NCBI RefSeq assembly: GCF_025947065.1
Contig: NZ_CP109994.1
Coordinates: 2,976,001 to 3,040,000 of the forward strand
Direction: 5' to 3'
Source of the DNA: Flavobacterium sp. N1736
GTDB taxonomy: Bacteria > Bacteroidota > Bacteroidia > Flavobacteriales > Flavobacteriaceae
DNA: 64,000 bases
Shown: one piece after another, positions 36,870 through 45,280 of the stretch
How the letters are laid out: the number at the start of each line of letters is the position of its first letter
Position numbering within the stretch: the first letter of the stretch is position 1
Notes under the pieces: model-generated
The model's input: the letters and a program-made list of their open reading frames with translations, nothing else
Told to the model about the DNA's origin: nothing
The model's database searches: none
Made by a program: the position numbers and the translations under genes

Positions 36870-37586
36870 ATGAAAAAATCAATTATTGCCTTTGTTGCAA
36901 TTGCTCTTTTAGCATCTTGCAGCAAAAAAGAATCTACTGACGGTTTACACTTAACTGGAAATATTAAAGGATTAAAAAACGGAACTTTATATATTCAAAG
37001 AGTTGTTGACACTTCACTTGTTGCTATAGACTCTATTAAAATAGACGGAAATTCAGCTTTTGAAACCAATATTAAACTAGAATCGCCGGAAGTACTTTAT
37101 TTATTCCTGGACCGCGGAGTAACAAATTCTTTAGATAATAATATCTTGTTTTTTGCTGAACCGGGCAATATGACTATTGAAACAAACCTTGATAATTTTA
37201 TTTACGGTGCTAAAATAACCGGATCTAAAAATCAGGAATTATACGAAGAATACAAAAAAGTAAATTCTCGCTTTAATGATGAAAACCTTTCTATGGTTGA
37301 ATCAAAATTTAAAGCAATTAAAAGACAAGATCAAAAAGCAGTTGATAGCATAGATGTAAAACAACAATCTAACATTAAAAGAAGATACTTATATGCTACA
37401 AACTTTGCCATTAATCACAAAGACCAGGAAATAGCTCCCTATATTGCTTTAGCAGAAATTTACGATATCAACGTTAAGTTTCTTGATACCATTCAAAAAT
37501 CAATGACTCCAAAAGTAGCACAATCACTTTACGGTAAAAAACTAACTAAGTTCGTTGCTGAAATAAAAAAAGAAGAGCAAAAATAA
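36870..37586 (+). CDS. DUF4369-type lipoprotein
   Basis: The protein has 238 residues with a lipoprotein signal (MKKSIIAFVAIALLASC, Cys17). The mature start LHLTGNIKGLKNGTLYIQRVVDTSLVAIDSI is typical of DUF4369, a beta domain usually found at the N-terminus of TlpA/ResA-type thioredoxins in Bacteroidota. Here the thioredoxin half is missing. Instead, residues 120-235 form charged helices with no CxxC. It may be a stand-alone family member or a partner of a thioredoxin encoded elsewhere. Start, promoter side and terminator all look normal, so I do not read it as a truncated pseudogene. Confidence 0.78.
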   Translation: MKKSIIAFVAIALLASCSKKESTDGLHLTGNIKGLKNGTLYIQRVVDTSLVAIDSIKIDGNSAFETNIKLESPEVLYLFLDRGVTNSLDNNILFFAEPGNMTIETNLDNFIYGAKITGSKNQELYEEYKKVNSRFNDENLSMVESKFKAIKRQDQKAVDSIDVKQQSNIKRRYLYATNFAINHKDQEIAPYIALAEIYDINVKFLDTIQKSMTPKVAQSLYGKKLTKFVAEIKKEEQK

Positions 37587-37643
37587 TTTCAAAATACTAA
37601 AATTCAATAGTTTACAATAAATAATTGTTTTATAAAAATACCT

Positions 37644-37677
37644 AAATCCTGTTTTATTCGTAGAACAGGATTTTTTT
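37644..37677 (+). terminator. Terminator of the DUF4369 gene
   Basis: The stem AAATCCTGTT/AACAGGATTT is followed by seven T. Confidence 0.85.
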
Positions 37678-37799
37678 ATGGATAATTTTTACATAAATAT
37701 CTTACAAATTCATAAATAACTGATAATTAAGTAATTATACGATGTAAAGCAGATTTAACTTACATTTTTAAATAACTTAGCTTTATAAAAACAAACTTT

Positions 37800-39059
37800 A
37801 TGAAGAATCCACCTAATAACATCAATCGGGCAAAACGTGATTTTATCGATTTATCAGTTCTAAAAAAATTAGAAGCTTTTGACCCAGCTTTATATTCTCA
37901 ATTAAAAAAAATTCCTACCGAGGATCCATATACACATTATGGTCAGGAAGCGCGTTTAAAATTTATCCGCGACGAATTAAAATCGAATGTTGATTATCTT
38001 TCCGGAGAAAAGTTTTTTTACGATAATGAAAGCCTTAAAGGTAATATCGAAAATTATATTGGAATGACTCAAATTCCAACCGGAATAGTTGGTCCGATAG
38101 TTATAAACGGGACTTCGGCTCAGGGCGGATTTTATGTTCCAGTCGCTACTACCGAAGGAACCTTGCTTGCCTCTTTCAACCGTGGCGCAAAAGCATGCAG
38201 AGAGTCAGGCGCTATTACAGCACTTTCTTTACAGGAAGGTGTACAAAGAGCTCCTGTTTTTAAATTCAAAAATTTGATTGATTTAGGAAAATTTACCAAT
38301 TGGGTTTTAGAACAAAAAGAAGCCTTTATAAAAATAGTAAGCGAAAGCAGCAAGTACGCCGTATTAAATGATATTGGGCTAAATATTGAAGGCAATATTG
38401 TAATTATTAGATTCGAATATACCTCTGGAGATGCTGCCGGACAAAATATGGTGACAATATGCAGCAATCACCTCTGTCAGTATATACTCGAAAATAGCCC
38501 AATAAAGCCAGAATTTTGGACTATAGAAGGTAATTCATCCGGAGATAAAAAAGGAACTGCATTACCAACCAAAGTCCGAGGCAGAAAAATAACCACCGAA
38601 ATAACACTTAAAAGAGAAATAATCGAATCTGTTTTAAAAACCACTCCTGAATTGATGTATCAGCAATGGAAGATTAGTTTATTTGGCTGTATAAAATCCG
38701 GTACTTTAGGCGTTGGAATGCACCCCGTTAATGCAATTACAGCTTTATTTATTGCAACGGGACAAGACGTAGCCTGCGCTGCTGAATCAGCAACAATTAT
38801 TAGCAGATTGGAGATAGACGAAAATGGAGATTTATATTGTTCCATTACAATGCCCGGCTTAATTGTTGGAACTGTTGGCGGCGGAACTTCTTTCCCTACA
38901 CAAAGAGAATGTCTGGAATTAATAGATTGTTATGGTGCCGGAAAAAGTACTAAACTGGCAGAAATTTGTGCCGCTTTATGCCTTACAGGAGAAATTTCGA
39001 TTATTGCAGCCATGTCAGCAGGACAATTTACGGCTGCACATCAAAAATTTGGAAGATAA
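37800..39059 (+). CDS. Hydroxymethylglutaryl-CoA reductase, class I-like catalytic domain
   Basis: This enzyme would reduce HMG-CoA to mevalonate with NAD(P)H. The 419 residues contain only the catalytic domain. Class I features are ENYIGMTQIPTGIVGP (84-99), TTEGTLLASFNRGA (117-130, Glu119), TSGDAAGQNMV (208-218), DKKG (249-252), ATGQDVAC (319-326, Asp323), VGTVGGGTSFPTQRE (356-370) and AAHQKFGR (412-419, His414). All four catalytic residues are therefore present. It departs from consensus in places: GDAAGQNMV replaces GDAMGMNMV, and the usual NWIEGRGK segment reads PTKVRGRK. Flavobacteria normally carry a different (class II-type) enzyme for mevalonate, so this may be a second one. It is not clustered with pathway genes. 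Confidence 0.9.
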   Translation: MKNPPNNINRAKRDFIDLSVLKKLEAFDPALYSQLKKIPTEDPYTHYGQEARLKFIRDELKSNVDYLSGEKFFYDNESLKGNIENYIGMTQIPTGIVGPIVINGTSAQGGFYVPVATTEGTLLASFNRGAKACRESGAITALSLQEGVQRAPVFKFKNLIDLGKFTNWVLEQKEAFIKIVSESSKYAVLNDIGLNIEGNIVIIRFEYTSGDAAGQNMVTICSNHLCQYILENSPIKPEFWTIEGNSSGDKKGTALPTKVRGRKITTEITLKREIIESVLKTTPELMYQQWKISLFGCIKSGTLGVGMHPVNAITALFIATGQDVACAAESATIISRLEIDENGDLYCSITMPGLIVGTVGGGTSFPTQRECLELIDCYGAGKSTKLAEICAALCLTGEISIIAAMSAGQFTAAHQKFGR

Positions 39060-39153
39060 TAAAAATCTTTTTTTATTAATTATATCGCACAATTTTGTCC
39101 TTTTGACCAAAGGGACAGACTAGCGGTTGCAATTTCAACATTTCAATTTATTC

Positions 39154-39187
39154 CAAAAAAAAACCATCACTAAAAAGTGATGGTTTT
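39154..39187 (-). terminator. Terminator of tRNA-Thr copy 1
   Basis: The stem AAACCATCACT/AGTGATGGTTT has an A-run at its left, giving a T-run on the minus strand directly after the tRNA. Confidence 0.85.
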
Positions 39188-39193
39188 ACGTTG

Positions 39194-39267
39194 AGCCGGC
39201 GGAGGGACTCGAACCCACGACCTGCTGATTACAAATCAGCTGCTCTAGCCAACTGAGCTACGCTGGC
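39194..39267 (-). tRNA. tRNA-Thr(UGU), copy 1
   Basis: A full cloverleaf reads on the minus strand: acceptor GCCAGCG/CGCCGGC, D-stem GCTC/GAGC, anticodon stem GCTGA/TCAGC around TTTGTAA (anticodon TGT), and T-arm GTGGG-TTCGAGT-CCCTC. CCA is not encoded. Two mismatches are visible, A4-C69 in the acceptor and T50-T64 in the T-stem. Both are shared exactly by copy 2, so they look fixed rather than decayed. It has its own promoter and terminator. Confidence 0.95.
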
Positions 39268-39282
39268 GACTCATTACGGGTG

Positions 39283-39313
39283 CAAATATAAAGTGGTTTT
39301 TTGTATTTTCCAA
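39283..39313 (-). promoter_or_regulatory. Promoter of tRNA-Thr copy 1
   Basis: TTG (39313-39311), a 20-base spacer, TATATTTG (39290-39283), about 15 bases before the tRNA. Confidence 0.78.
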
Positions 39314-39333
39314 AATAAATTTACAACAAATTA

Positions 39334-39366
39334 AATAAAAAAACCACCACTAAAAGTGATGGTTTT
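39334..39366 (-). terminator. Terminator of tRNA-Thr copy 2
   Basis: AAACCACCACT/AGTGATGGTTT is the same hairpin as copy 1 with one stem change (CACC for CATC), leaving a mismatch. Confidence 0.8.
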
Positions 39367-39372
39367 ATGTTG

Positions 39373-39446
39373 AGCCGGCGGAGGGACTCGAACCCACGAC
39401 CTGCTGATTACAAATCAGCTGCTCTAGCCAACTGAGCTACGCTGGC
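39373..39446 (-). tRNA. tRNA-Thr(UGU), copy 2
   Basis: The tRNA body is identical to copy 1 and lies 179 bases away. The leader (GAGTCGCC and the upstream TTTGCACCCGTAAT stretch), the promoter and the terminator are also duplicated, so the whole transcription unit was copied in tandem. Anticodon TGT reads ACA and related Thr codons, which are common in AT-rich genomes. Confidence 0.95.
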
Positions 39447-39461
39447 GACTCATTACGGGTG

Positions 39462-39491
39462 CAAATATAAAGCGGTTTTTCGTTTTACCAA
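39462..39491 (-). promoter_or_regulatory. Promoter of tRNA-Thr copy 2
   Basis: TTG (39491-39489), a 19-base spacer, TATATTTG (39469-39462) on the minus strand. Confidence 0.75.
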
Positions 39492-39524
39492 AATAAATTT
39501 GCACTTTTTTATACTTTTTTTCGC

Positions 39525-39791
39525 TTACAATTCGTTGATTTTAGCAATCAATTGATTTGCAGTTTCTTCCAATTCAACATTGATTTGTTTGAAGTGAGCT
39601 TTTTTGTTTTCAACGTTCTTTGCATTTACTTTTGTAATCAAAGTATCAAAAGCAGCGATAGCCTGATCGATCAAAGCATTCGTTTCTGGAGTAGGATTTC
39701 CTGTAGTAGACATTTCAAATAAGTAAATTGCCTCAATAATATCTCCTAATACGAAATTGATGTCTTTCTTTAAATTTTTAACGTTTGCCAT
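39525..39791 (-). CDS. Small conserved-type protein, unknown function
   Basis: The ATG at 39791 gives 88 residues (MANVKNLKKDINFVLGDIIEA...). A frame start 10 codons earlier is rejected because it falls on a TACTTTTG -7 element (39819-39826). The protein is almost all helical and acidic, with no cysteine, no signal peptide and no membrane segment. Heptad-like hydrophobic spacing in its second half (FDTLITKVNAKNVENKKAHF) suggests a helical bundle or dimer. I do not recognise a named family, though short proteins of this type occur in Flavobacteriia. It has its own promoter between manA and the tRNA genes. Confidence 0.72.
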   Translation of the reverse strand: MANVKNLKKDINFVLGDIIEAIYLFEMSTTGNPTPETNALIDQAIAAFDTLITKVNAKNVENKKAHFKQINVELEETANQLIAKINEL

Positions 39792-39848
39792 TTTTATTTT
39801 TATTTTAATTTGCGACTGCAAAAGTACATATAATCTTTTTATTACGGG

Positions 39849-40817
39849 CTATGAAATGTAAATTTCTAAAATAGAAGCATTTCCATTCAAAACAAATGCA
39901 TTAATCTCAGCCGGAACCAAAACAGTATCCCCTTTTTTATACGATTGTTTAAAACCATCATATTCTATCTCGAAACTTCCTTCAATACACATATAAACCG
40001 TAAAACTTGCTCCTGATTTAGAAACTTCAATTTTGTTTTCTAACGGAAGAAAATTGGTTGTAAAATACGGACAATCAACAACAACATTTGATGTGTTGGT
40101 TTTTGTTTCATATTTTTTCTGTGTATCAACTTTATTATAGTTTATAGCATCAAGTGCTAAATCTACGTGTAATTCTCTTGTGTTTCCCTGAGCATCTTTA
40201 CGATCAAAATCATACAAACGATACGTAATATCAGATGTTTGCTGAATTTCGGCAACAACCAATCCGGCACCAATTGCGTGAACGGTTCCTGTTTCTAAAA
40301 AGAAAACATCTCCCGGTTTTGCTTTTACAGTATCTAAAATCGAAACTAAAGTTTTATCATTTAAATGTTTTAAATATTCTTCTTTACTTGAATTTTCTTT
40401 AAAACCAACAATAATTCTCGCATCGGCATCAGCCTGTGTTACATACCACATTTCAGTTTTACCAAAAGAATTATGACGTTCTTTTGCCAATTTATCATTT
40501 GGGTGAACTTGTATCGAAAGATCTTCTCTGGCATCTAAATATTTAAAAAGCAACGGAAATTGTTTTCCAAAACGTTTATAAACTTCAGTTCCCAAAATTT
40601 CGTTTGGCGTTTCATCAATAAGATCCATTAACGATTTTCCCTTCAATTCACCATTAGCCACAATACTTACGTCGCCTTCAACAGTTGATAATTCCCAGCT
40701 TTCGCCAGTTATTTTAGAAGTAATTGGTTTGTTAAGAATAGTTTTTAGTTTTTCTCCTCCCCAGATTCTTTCTTTCAAAATTGGTTCAAATTGTAAAGGG
40801 TACGTTTTCGGTTTCAT
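39849..40817 (-). CDS. manA: Mannose-6-phosphate isomerase, class I
   Basis: This zinc enzyme interconverts mannose-6-phosphate and fructose-6-phosphate, feeding GDP-mannose and GDP-fucose for surface glycans. The 322 residues show the cupin metal site: LSIQVHPND (His near 103), FGKTEMWYV (Glu near 120), and TGTVHAIGAGLVVAEIQQTSDITYRLYDFDR (His and catalytic Arg). It is the short bacterial form. It is last in a run of same-strand genes, 62 bases after bcp, so it may be cotranscribed with idi-queD-bcp or have a weak promoter of its own. A polysaccharide cluster at the right edge of the window could use its product. Confidence 0.95.
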   Translation of the reverse strand: MKPKTYPLQFEPILKERIWGGEKLKTILNKPITSKITGESWELSTVEGDVSIVANGELKGKSLMDLIDETPNEILGTEVYKRFGKQFPLLFKYLDAREDLSIQVHPNDKLAKERHNSFGKTEMWYVTQADADARIIVGFKENSSKEEYLKHLNDKTLVSILDTVKAKPGDVFFLETGTVHAIGAGLVVAEIQQTSDITYRLYDFDRKDAQGNTRELHVDLALDAINYNKVDTQKKYETKTNTSNVVVDCPYFTTNFLPLENKIEVSKSGASFTVYMCIEGSFEIEYDGFKQSYKKGDTVLVPAEINAFVLNGNASILEIYIS

Positions 40818-40879
40818 AAGTTTTCTTTTTGGGCTAATATGTTAATTAATTATTCTTGTTCTGATATTAATTTGTAAAT

Positions 40880-41338
40880 CTATAATACTAATTCCTTAAT
40901 TGTCTCTAATGCTTTCGAAATATGTTTTACTGCATTCATGCTGTCAAAAATATAAATCACAACACCATTTCTATCAATGATATAGGTTACTCTTCCGGGC
41001 AAAAGTCCAAATAAATTATTGCGGACTCCAAAAAGCTGCCTTAGTCTTTTATCCGGATCAGACAACAATATAAAAGGCAATTCATGTTTCTTGGCAAACT
41101 TGTGATGCGATTTTACGCTATCACTGCTTATACCAATTACTTCGGCACCTAAATCCTTAAAATCCTCGTATTGATCTCTAAAACTACAAGCTTCAGTAGT
41201 ACAACCGGGCGTATTATCTTTTGGGTAAAAATAAATCACAAGAGGCTTTCGACCCAAAACACTTTGGCTTTGAAAAACTTCTCCATGACTATCTTTTGCA
41301 GTAAAATTCGGAACTATATCTCCTATTTTTAATGACAT
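40880..41338 (-). CDS. bcp: Thiol peroxidase of the Bcp/PrxQ family
   Basis: This thioredoxin-dependent peroxiredoxin reduces H2O2 and organic peroxides. At 152 residues it matches the family. The motif DNTPGCTTEACSFRD holds the peroxidatic Cys46 and the resolving Cys51, five residues apart, as in PrxQ. The catalytic Thr and Pro precede Cys46, and a conserved Arg follows in GRVTYIIDRNG. It is cytosolic, with no signal peptide. It starts 3 bases after the queD stop, so the two are clearly cotranscribed. Confidence 0.95.
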   Translation of the reverse strand: MSLKIGDIVPNFTAKDSHGEVFQSQSVLGRKPLVIYFYPKDNTPGCTTEACSFRDQYEDFKDLGAEVIGISSDSVKSHHKFAKKHELPFILLSDPDKRLRQLFGVRNNLFGLLPGRVTYIIDRNGVVIYIFDSMNAVKHISKALETIKELVL

Positions 41339-41341
41339 TTA

Positions 41342-41752
41342 TTATTCTCCTTTATAAGTTACAAAATTGCGGTCCGTTTCATTCAGGACGATTTCTAAAT
41401 CAAAATCAGGCTGAATTCTTTTTCTAATTTTATTCCATATCACAACGGCAATATTCTCAGCTGTTGGATTCAAATCCTGAAATTCCGGGACATCCAGATT
41501 CAGGTTTTTGTGATCAAACGGAATTTCTACTTCCTCCAGTATAATATCCGCTAATACTTTCACATCTAAAACAAAACCGGTTTCCGGGTCAATTTTTCCT
41601 GTAACACTTACTGTTAAACCATAATTATGACCATGAAAATTGGGATTATTACATTTTCCAAAAACAGCATTGTTTTTTTCAAATGTCCAATCTTTCCTGT
41701 GCAATCGATGTGCAGCATTAAAATGTGCTTTTCTTGATATGGTTACTTTCAT
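41342..41752 (-). CDS. queD: 6-pyruvoyl-tetrahydropterin synthase / 6-carboxytetrahydropterin synthase (QueD family)
   Basis: The 136-residue protein of the T-fold family converts dihydroneopterin triphosphate to a tetrahydropterin. In bacteria this is usually the QueD step of queuosine synthesis. The zinc ligands are visible at His15 (FNAAHRL) and His40/His42 (NFHGHNY), with catalytic Cys34 (FGKCNNP) and the late Glu in IVLNETDRN. QueD or a biopterin-type PTPS cannot be told apart by eye; no other queuosine gene is in view. It lies between idi (19 bases) and bcp (3 bases) in one operon. Confidence 0.9.
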   Translation of the reverse strand: MKVTISRKAHFNAAHRLHRKDWTFEKNNAVFGKCNNPNFHGHNYGLTVSVTGKIDPETGFVLDVKVLADIILEEVEIPFDHKNLNLDVPEFQDLNPTAENIAVVIWNKIRKRIQPDFDLEIVLNETDRNFVTYKGE

Positions 41753-41771
41753 TTAGGTTTGGTTGGTATAA

Positions 41772-42299
41772 TTAAATTTTATGGTCTTCTAAATAATGAT
41801 AAAATTCATCAAAAATTATTTTAAACCATACGGTATAAATTTCGGGCTGTTTTTCAATATCTTCTTTAATATCTTCAATTTTCATCCATTTCCAATCCTC
41901 CACTTCATCTAAATTAATAGCGGGATTGTCATTATAATACCCAATCATAACATGATCGAGTTCGTGTTCCGTCAAACCATTATCAAAAGGCGCTTTATAA
42001 ATAAAATGAAACAGCTCTTTCAATTCGGTTTTAAAACCCATTTCTTCAAATAATCTTCGGCTTCCTGCCGCTATATTCGTTTCACCTTCCCGCTGATGAC
42101 TACAACAAGTGTTTGTCCAGAGTAAAGGCGAATGATATTTTTGATGTGCACGTTGCTGCAGCATTATTTCGTTTTTACTATTTAAAATAAAAACCGAAAA
42201 AGCACGATGCAAAACAGCTTTTTCGTGTGCTTCTAATTTTGGCATTAAGCCAATTTGCTCATCATTTTGATTAACCAGTATTACGTTTTCTTCTATCAT
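41772..42299 (-). CDS. idi: Isopentenyl-diphosphate delta-isomerase, type I
   Basis: Idi converts IPP to DMAPP, the starter of isoprenoid chains. The 175-residue Nudix-fold enzyme has the metal-binding histidines His25 and His31 (HEKAVLHRAFS), catalytic NTCCSH (Cys65/66), the Nudix-like AGSRRLFEEMGF helix and the acidic TEHELDHV segment (Glu111, Glu113). A type I isomerase is needed when IPP comes from mevalonate, which fits the HMG-CoA reductase about 3 kb away. It is the first gene of the idi-queD-bcp(-manA) operon and is divergent from msrB. Confidence 0.95.
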   Translation of the reverse strand: MIEENVILVNQNDEQIGLMPKLEAHEKAVLHRAFSVFILNSKNEIMLQQRAHQKYHSPLLWTNTCCSHQREGETNIAAGSRRLFEEMGFKTELKELFHFIYKAPFDNGLTEHELDHVMIGYYNDNPAINLDEVEDWKWMKIEDIKEDIEKQPEIYTVWFKIIFDEFYHYLEDHKI

Positions 42300-42558
42300 A
42301 TGGCGATTTGTACAAACAAAAATACGAAAAAAGAAATGGCTTGAAAATCCTGAAAAAGATTGTGAAAAGTTTAACGAGCCTCTGTTTTCACAAGTCTTTA
42401 GTATTCAAAGCTTTGAAATTCTGTTTTAATTTAAAATCCTTTAAAAATAAGCCTAAAAAACTAAACCGATTGCTTTTACGTAAATAAAAAAAAGTTAAAA
42501 CATACTTAAAAAAAACTCAATTGTAAATTAGACGACATTTCAAAGCCAACTCTCGTCG

Positions 42559-42566
42559 TACCTTTG
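42559..42566 (+). promoter_or_regulatory. -7 element of the msrB-msrA operon
   Basis: TACCTTTG lies 30 bases before the msrB ATG. No TTG is well placed. A small ACGAC...GTCGT inverted repeat (about 42533-42559) overlaps the promoter and could be an operator. Confidence 0.5.
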
Positions 42567-42595
42567 ATTTACAAATTTAAAGCCTCACTAAAATT

Positions 42596-43153
42596 ATGAA
42601 AACAAGAATCCAATTTTTCAGTCTTTGCTTTATACTGCCGCTATTTATTTTTCAAGCCTGCGGACAATCATCAAAAAAACAAAATACAAAAACTGTTGTT
42701 ATGGAAAACAAAATCAGTAAACCCGGAAATCCCTATTATTCTAATACAGATACCACAAAACTAAATGTAAGTGATGCCGAATGGAAAAAAGTACTTCCGG
42801 AAGATGTTTACGCCGTTATGCGTCAAGCGGATACCGAAAGACCTTTTACAGGAAAATATTGGAATACCGATGAAAAAGGAACGTATTACTGCGCCTCATG
42901 CGGAAATAAACTCTTTAGATCCGGAGCAAAATTTGCAAGCAGCTGCGGATGGCCAAGCTTTTTTGAACAAGACAATAAAAAAAGCGTCATTTATAAAAAT
43001 GATAATTCTCTGGGAATGGAACGAATCGAAGCGCTTTGTGGAAGATGCGGCGGACATTTAGGCCATTTATTTGATGATGGACCTGCACCAACCGGAAAAC
43101 GTTATTGCATGAATTCGATTGCCCTTGATTTTATCCCTGATTCTCAAAAATAA
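42596..43153 (+). CDS. msrB: Peptide-methionine (R)-S-oxide reductase, lipoprotein form
   Basis: MsrB repairs methionine-R-sulfoxide in oxidised proteins. The 185 residues start with a lipoprotein signal ending FQAC (Cys22), so this enzyme acts in the periplasm or on the outer membrane. Two CxxC pairs (Cys99/102 and Cys148/151) bind zinc. Catalytic Cys171 lies in RYCMNS, and SSCGWPSF (Cys117) may hold the resolving residue. The linker 23-55 is polar. It is first in an operon, 14 bases before msrA, which has a cleavable signal, so the pair forms an envelope repair system. Confidence 0.95.
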   Translation: MKTRIQFFSLCFILPLFIFQACGQSSKKQNTKTVVMENKISKPGNPYYSNTDTTKLNVSDAEWKKVLPEDVYAVMRQADTERPFTGKYWNTDEKGTYYCASCGNKLFRSGAKFASSCGWPSFFEQDNKKSVIYKNDNSLGMERIEALCGRCGGHLGHLFDDGPAPTGKRYCMNSIALDFIPDSQK

Positions 43154-43167
43154 AATACTTACTAAAA

Positions 43168-43776
43168 ATGAAAAATACAATTATAATTCTCTTATGTGCA
43201 TTGTCTTTTAACGCATTTGCACAAACAAAAAGTAAACCAAATCTGGAAACCATTACGCTTGGCGGAGGCTGTTATTGGTGTGTTGAAGCTGTTTATGAAG
43301 ACCTAAACGGAGTTAAATCTGTAGTTTCGGGATTTTCAGGAGGAAAAGTCGCCGATCCTACTTATGAAGAAGTTTGCACAGGAAAAACCGGTCATGCCGA
43401 AGTAGTACAGATTACTTACGATAAAAACGTAACTGATATTAATGAAATTTTTAAAGTTTTCTTTACCGTTCACGATCCTACAACTCTAAACAGACAAGGC
43501 GCTGATGTAGGAACACAATATCGCTCTGTGATTTTTTATAAAAATGAAGAACAAAAAAAAATAGCCCAAAGTATTATCGCCGAGCTTAACAAAGCAAAAG
43601 TTTACGAGAATCCGATTGTAACAAAAGTAGAACCTTTTACAAAGTTTTATGAAGCCGAAGATTATCATCAGGATTATTATGCAAACAACAAAAATCAGCC
43701 GTATTGTAAAATGGTGATACAGCCCAAAATAGAAAAATTTGAGAAAGTCTTTAAAGGCAAACTCAAAAAGAAATAA
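43168..43776 (+). CDS. msrA: Peptide-methionine (S)-S-oxide reductase, secreted
   Basis: MsrA reduces methionine-S-sulfoxide, complementing MsrB. The protein has 202 residues with a signal peptide (1-19, NAFAQ). The catalytic motif GGGCYWCVEAVYEDLNGV puts the nucleophile at Cys35. The family segments GYSGG-like SGFSGGKVADPTYEEVCTGKTGHAEVV and YHQDYYANN are intact. Reducing power would need a periplasmic thioredoxin, not present here. A strong terminator follows at once. Confidence 0.95.
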   Translation: MKNTIIILLCALSFNAFAQTKSKPNLETITLGGGCYWCVEAVYEDLNGVKSVVSGFSGGKVADPTYEEVCTGKTGHAEVVQITYDKNVTDINEIFKVFFTVHDPTTLNRQGADVGTQYRSVIFYKNEEQKKIAQSIIAELNKAKVYENPIVTKVEPFTKFYEAEDYHQDYYANNKNQPYCKMVIQPKIEKFEKVFKGKLKKK

Positions 43777-43782
43777 TTATTT

Positions 43783-43812
43783 AAACCGTTCATTTTATGA
43801 ACGGTTTTTTTG
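43783..43812 (+). terminator. msrBA terminator
   Basis: The stem AAACCGTTCA/TGAACGGTTT is followed by T-rich DNA. It overlaps an in-frame ATG at 43797 upstream of the next gene, which argues against that codon as a start. Confidence 0.88.
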
Positions 43813-43862
43813 TAATTTGCAGCGATCAAAAAACAAAATTCATCATCAAAAAACCACAAAAA

Positions 43863-45269
43863 ATGAAGCAGCTGCTCTTACTTTTTATCTTCCTGATTAC
43901 CATCAATCAAGTTCAGTCTCAGGAAAATTTACCAACAGATTATTTAACAAAAGAGTTTCATAAAGGGCGTAGAGATGCCTTTAGAAACCTTATGCCGGTA
44001 AACTCTGTTACCGTAATTTTCTCTTATCCCGAAAGAGTTTTTTCAAAAGATATCAATTATAATTACCATCAAAACCCGGATTTGTTTTACTTAACCGGCT
44101 ACAAAGAACCTGATGCCGTTTTATTGATTTTTAAAGAAGCACAAGGAACCGGCGAAACGTATAATGAAGTATTTTTTGTTAGAGAAAAAAATGCTGCCAG
44201 AGAAATGTGGACAGGAAGACGTTTAGGCGTTGACGGAGCAAAGTCAAAATTAGGATTTTCGACAGTTTATAACGGTAAAGACTTTAAAGATTTCAATATT
44301 GATTTTAAAAAATTCGATAAAATCATCTACGATAAAATTCCAACAGATTTAGGAAAAGACAAAAGCGGTTTTGATCTTTTTGCTTTGTTGGATAGTTTTA
44401 AAACGAAAGCAGGAATTACAACTGAAAACGAAACTTCATTAGATCTTTTCAGAACAATTACAAACGCACTTAGAGAAATAAAAACACCGGAAGAAATGGT
44501 TTTAATGCGTAAAACCGTAAAACTTTCCTGCGTTGCCCACAATGAAGTAATGAAAGCTGTTGGTCCTAATATGAGCGAAAACGAAGCTGACGGAATTCAT
44601 GCTTATATTCACAGAAGATATGGTGCCGAAGACGAAGGTTATCCACCAATTGTTGGCGCCGGCGCAAACGGATGTATCCTGCACTACGGAGAAAACAGCA
44701 GTACTAAAATCGACAATCAATTATTATTAATGGATGTTGGCTCAGAATATCACGGTTATTCTGCCGATGTTACCAGAACAATTCCTGCAAACGGAAAATT
44801 TACCGAAGAACAAAAAGCCATTTATCAATTGGTTTATGACGCTCAGGAAGAAGTTTTTAAAATCTGTAAAGAAGGAACGCCTATTCAGGATTTAAACAAA
44901 AAATCGAAAGAAGTTATTGCTGCCGGATTAATTAAATTAGGAATTATCACTGATCCTAATGATGTTAAAATCTATTACCCGCACGGTTGTTCGCATTTTC
45001 TTGGTTTAGATGTTCACGATAAAGGAAATTATATGGGCACTTTAAAAGAAAATATGATACTTACTGTTGAACCTGGAATTTACATTCCGGCAAACAGTAA
45101 ATGCGATAAAAAATGGTGGAATATTGGTGTTCGTATCGAAGATGATATCGCCATCAAAAAAGATTCATACGAAAATCTGTCGGCAGAATCTCCAAGAAAA
45201 TGGGATGAAATCGAAAAATTAGCGGCTCAAAAAAGCACTTTCAACGAAATGAAATTTCCTAAAATATAA
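43863..45269 (+). CDS. pepP: Secreted Xaa-Pro aminopeptidase (aminopeptidase P family)
   Basis: The start at 43863 gives 468 residues and a clear signal peptide (MKQLLLLFIFLITINQVQSQ). An in-frame ATG at 43797 lies inside the msrBA terminator. It removes N-terminal residues before proline. The creatinase-like N-domain (about 30-190) is followed by the pita-bread catalytic domain with a full dinuclear metal site: MDVGSEYHGYSADVTRT (two Asp), HFLGLDVHD (His), LTVEPGIY (Glu) and RIEDDI (Glu). The signal peptide implies periplasmic peptide turnover. It stands alone. Confidence 0.92.
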   Translation: MKQLLLLFIFLITINQVQSQENLPTDYLTKEFHKGRRDAFRNLMPVNSVTVIFSYPERVFSKDINYNYHQNPDLFYLTGYKEPDAVLLIFKEAQGTGETYNEVFFVREKNAAREMWTGRRLGVDGAKSKLGFSTVYNGKDFKDFNIDFKKFDKIIYDKIPTDLGKDKSGFDLFALLDSFKTKAGITTENETSLDLFRTITNALREIKTPEEMVLMRKTVKLSCVAHNEVMKAVGPNMSENEADGIHAYIHRRYGAEDEGYPPIVGAGANGCILHYGENSSTKIDNQLLLMDVGSEYHGYSADVTRTIPANGKFTEEQKAIYQLVYDAQEEVFKICKEGTPIQDLNKKSKEVIAAGLIKLGIITDPNDVKIYYPHGCSHFLGLDVHDKGNYMGTLKENMILTVEPGIYIPANSKCDKKWWNIGVRIEDDIAIKKDSYENLSAESPRKWDEIEKLAAQKSTFNEMKFPKI

Positions 45270-45280
45270 TTTATTTTTTA

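Noticed and set aside
36870..37586. DUF4369 protein as a truncated thioredoxin pseudogene
   Set aside because: The C-terminal half is an intact helical region with a normal stop and terminator. There is no residual CxxC sequence downstream.
43739..43963. A 74-codon frame on the plus strand between msrA and pepP
   Set aside because: It overlaps both real genes in another frame and contains the msrBA terminator.
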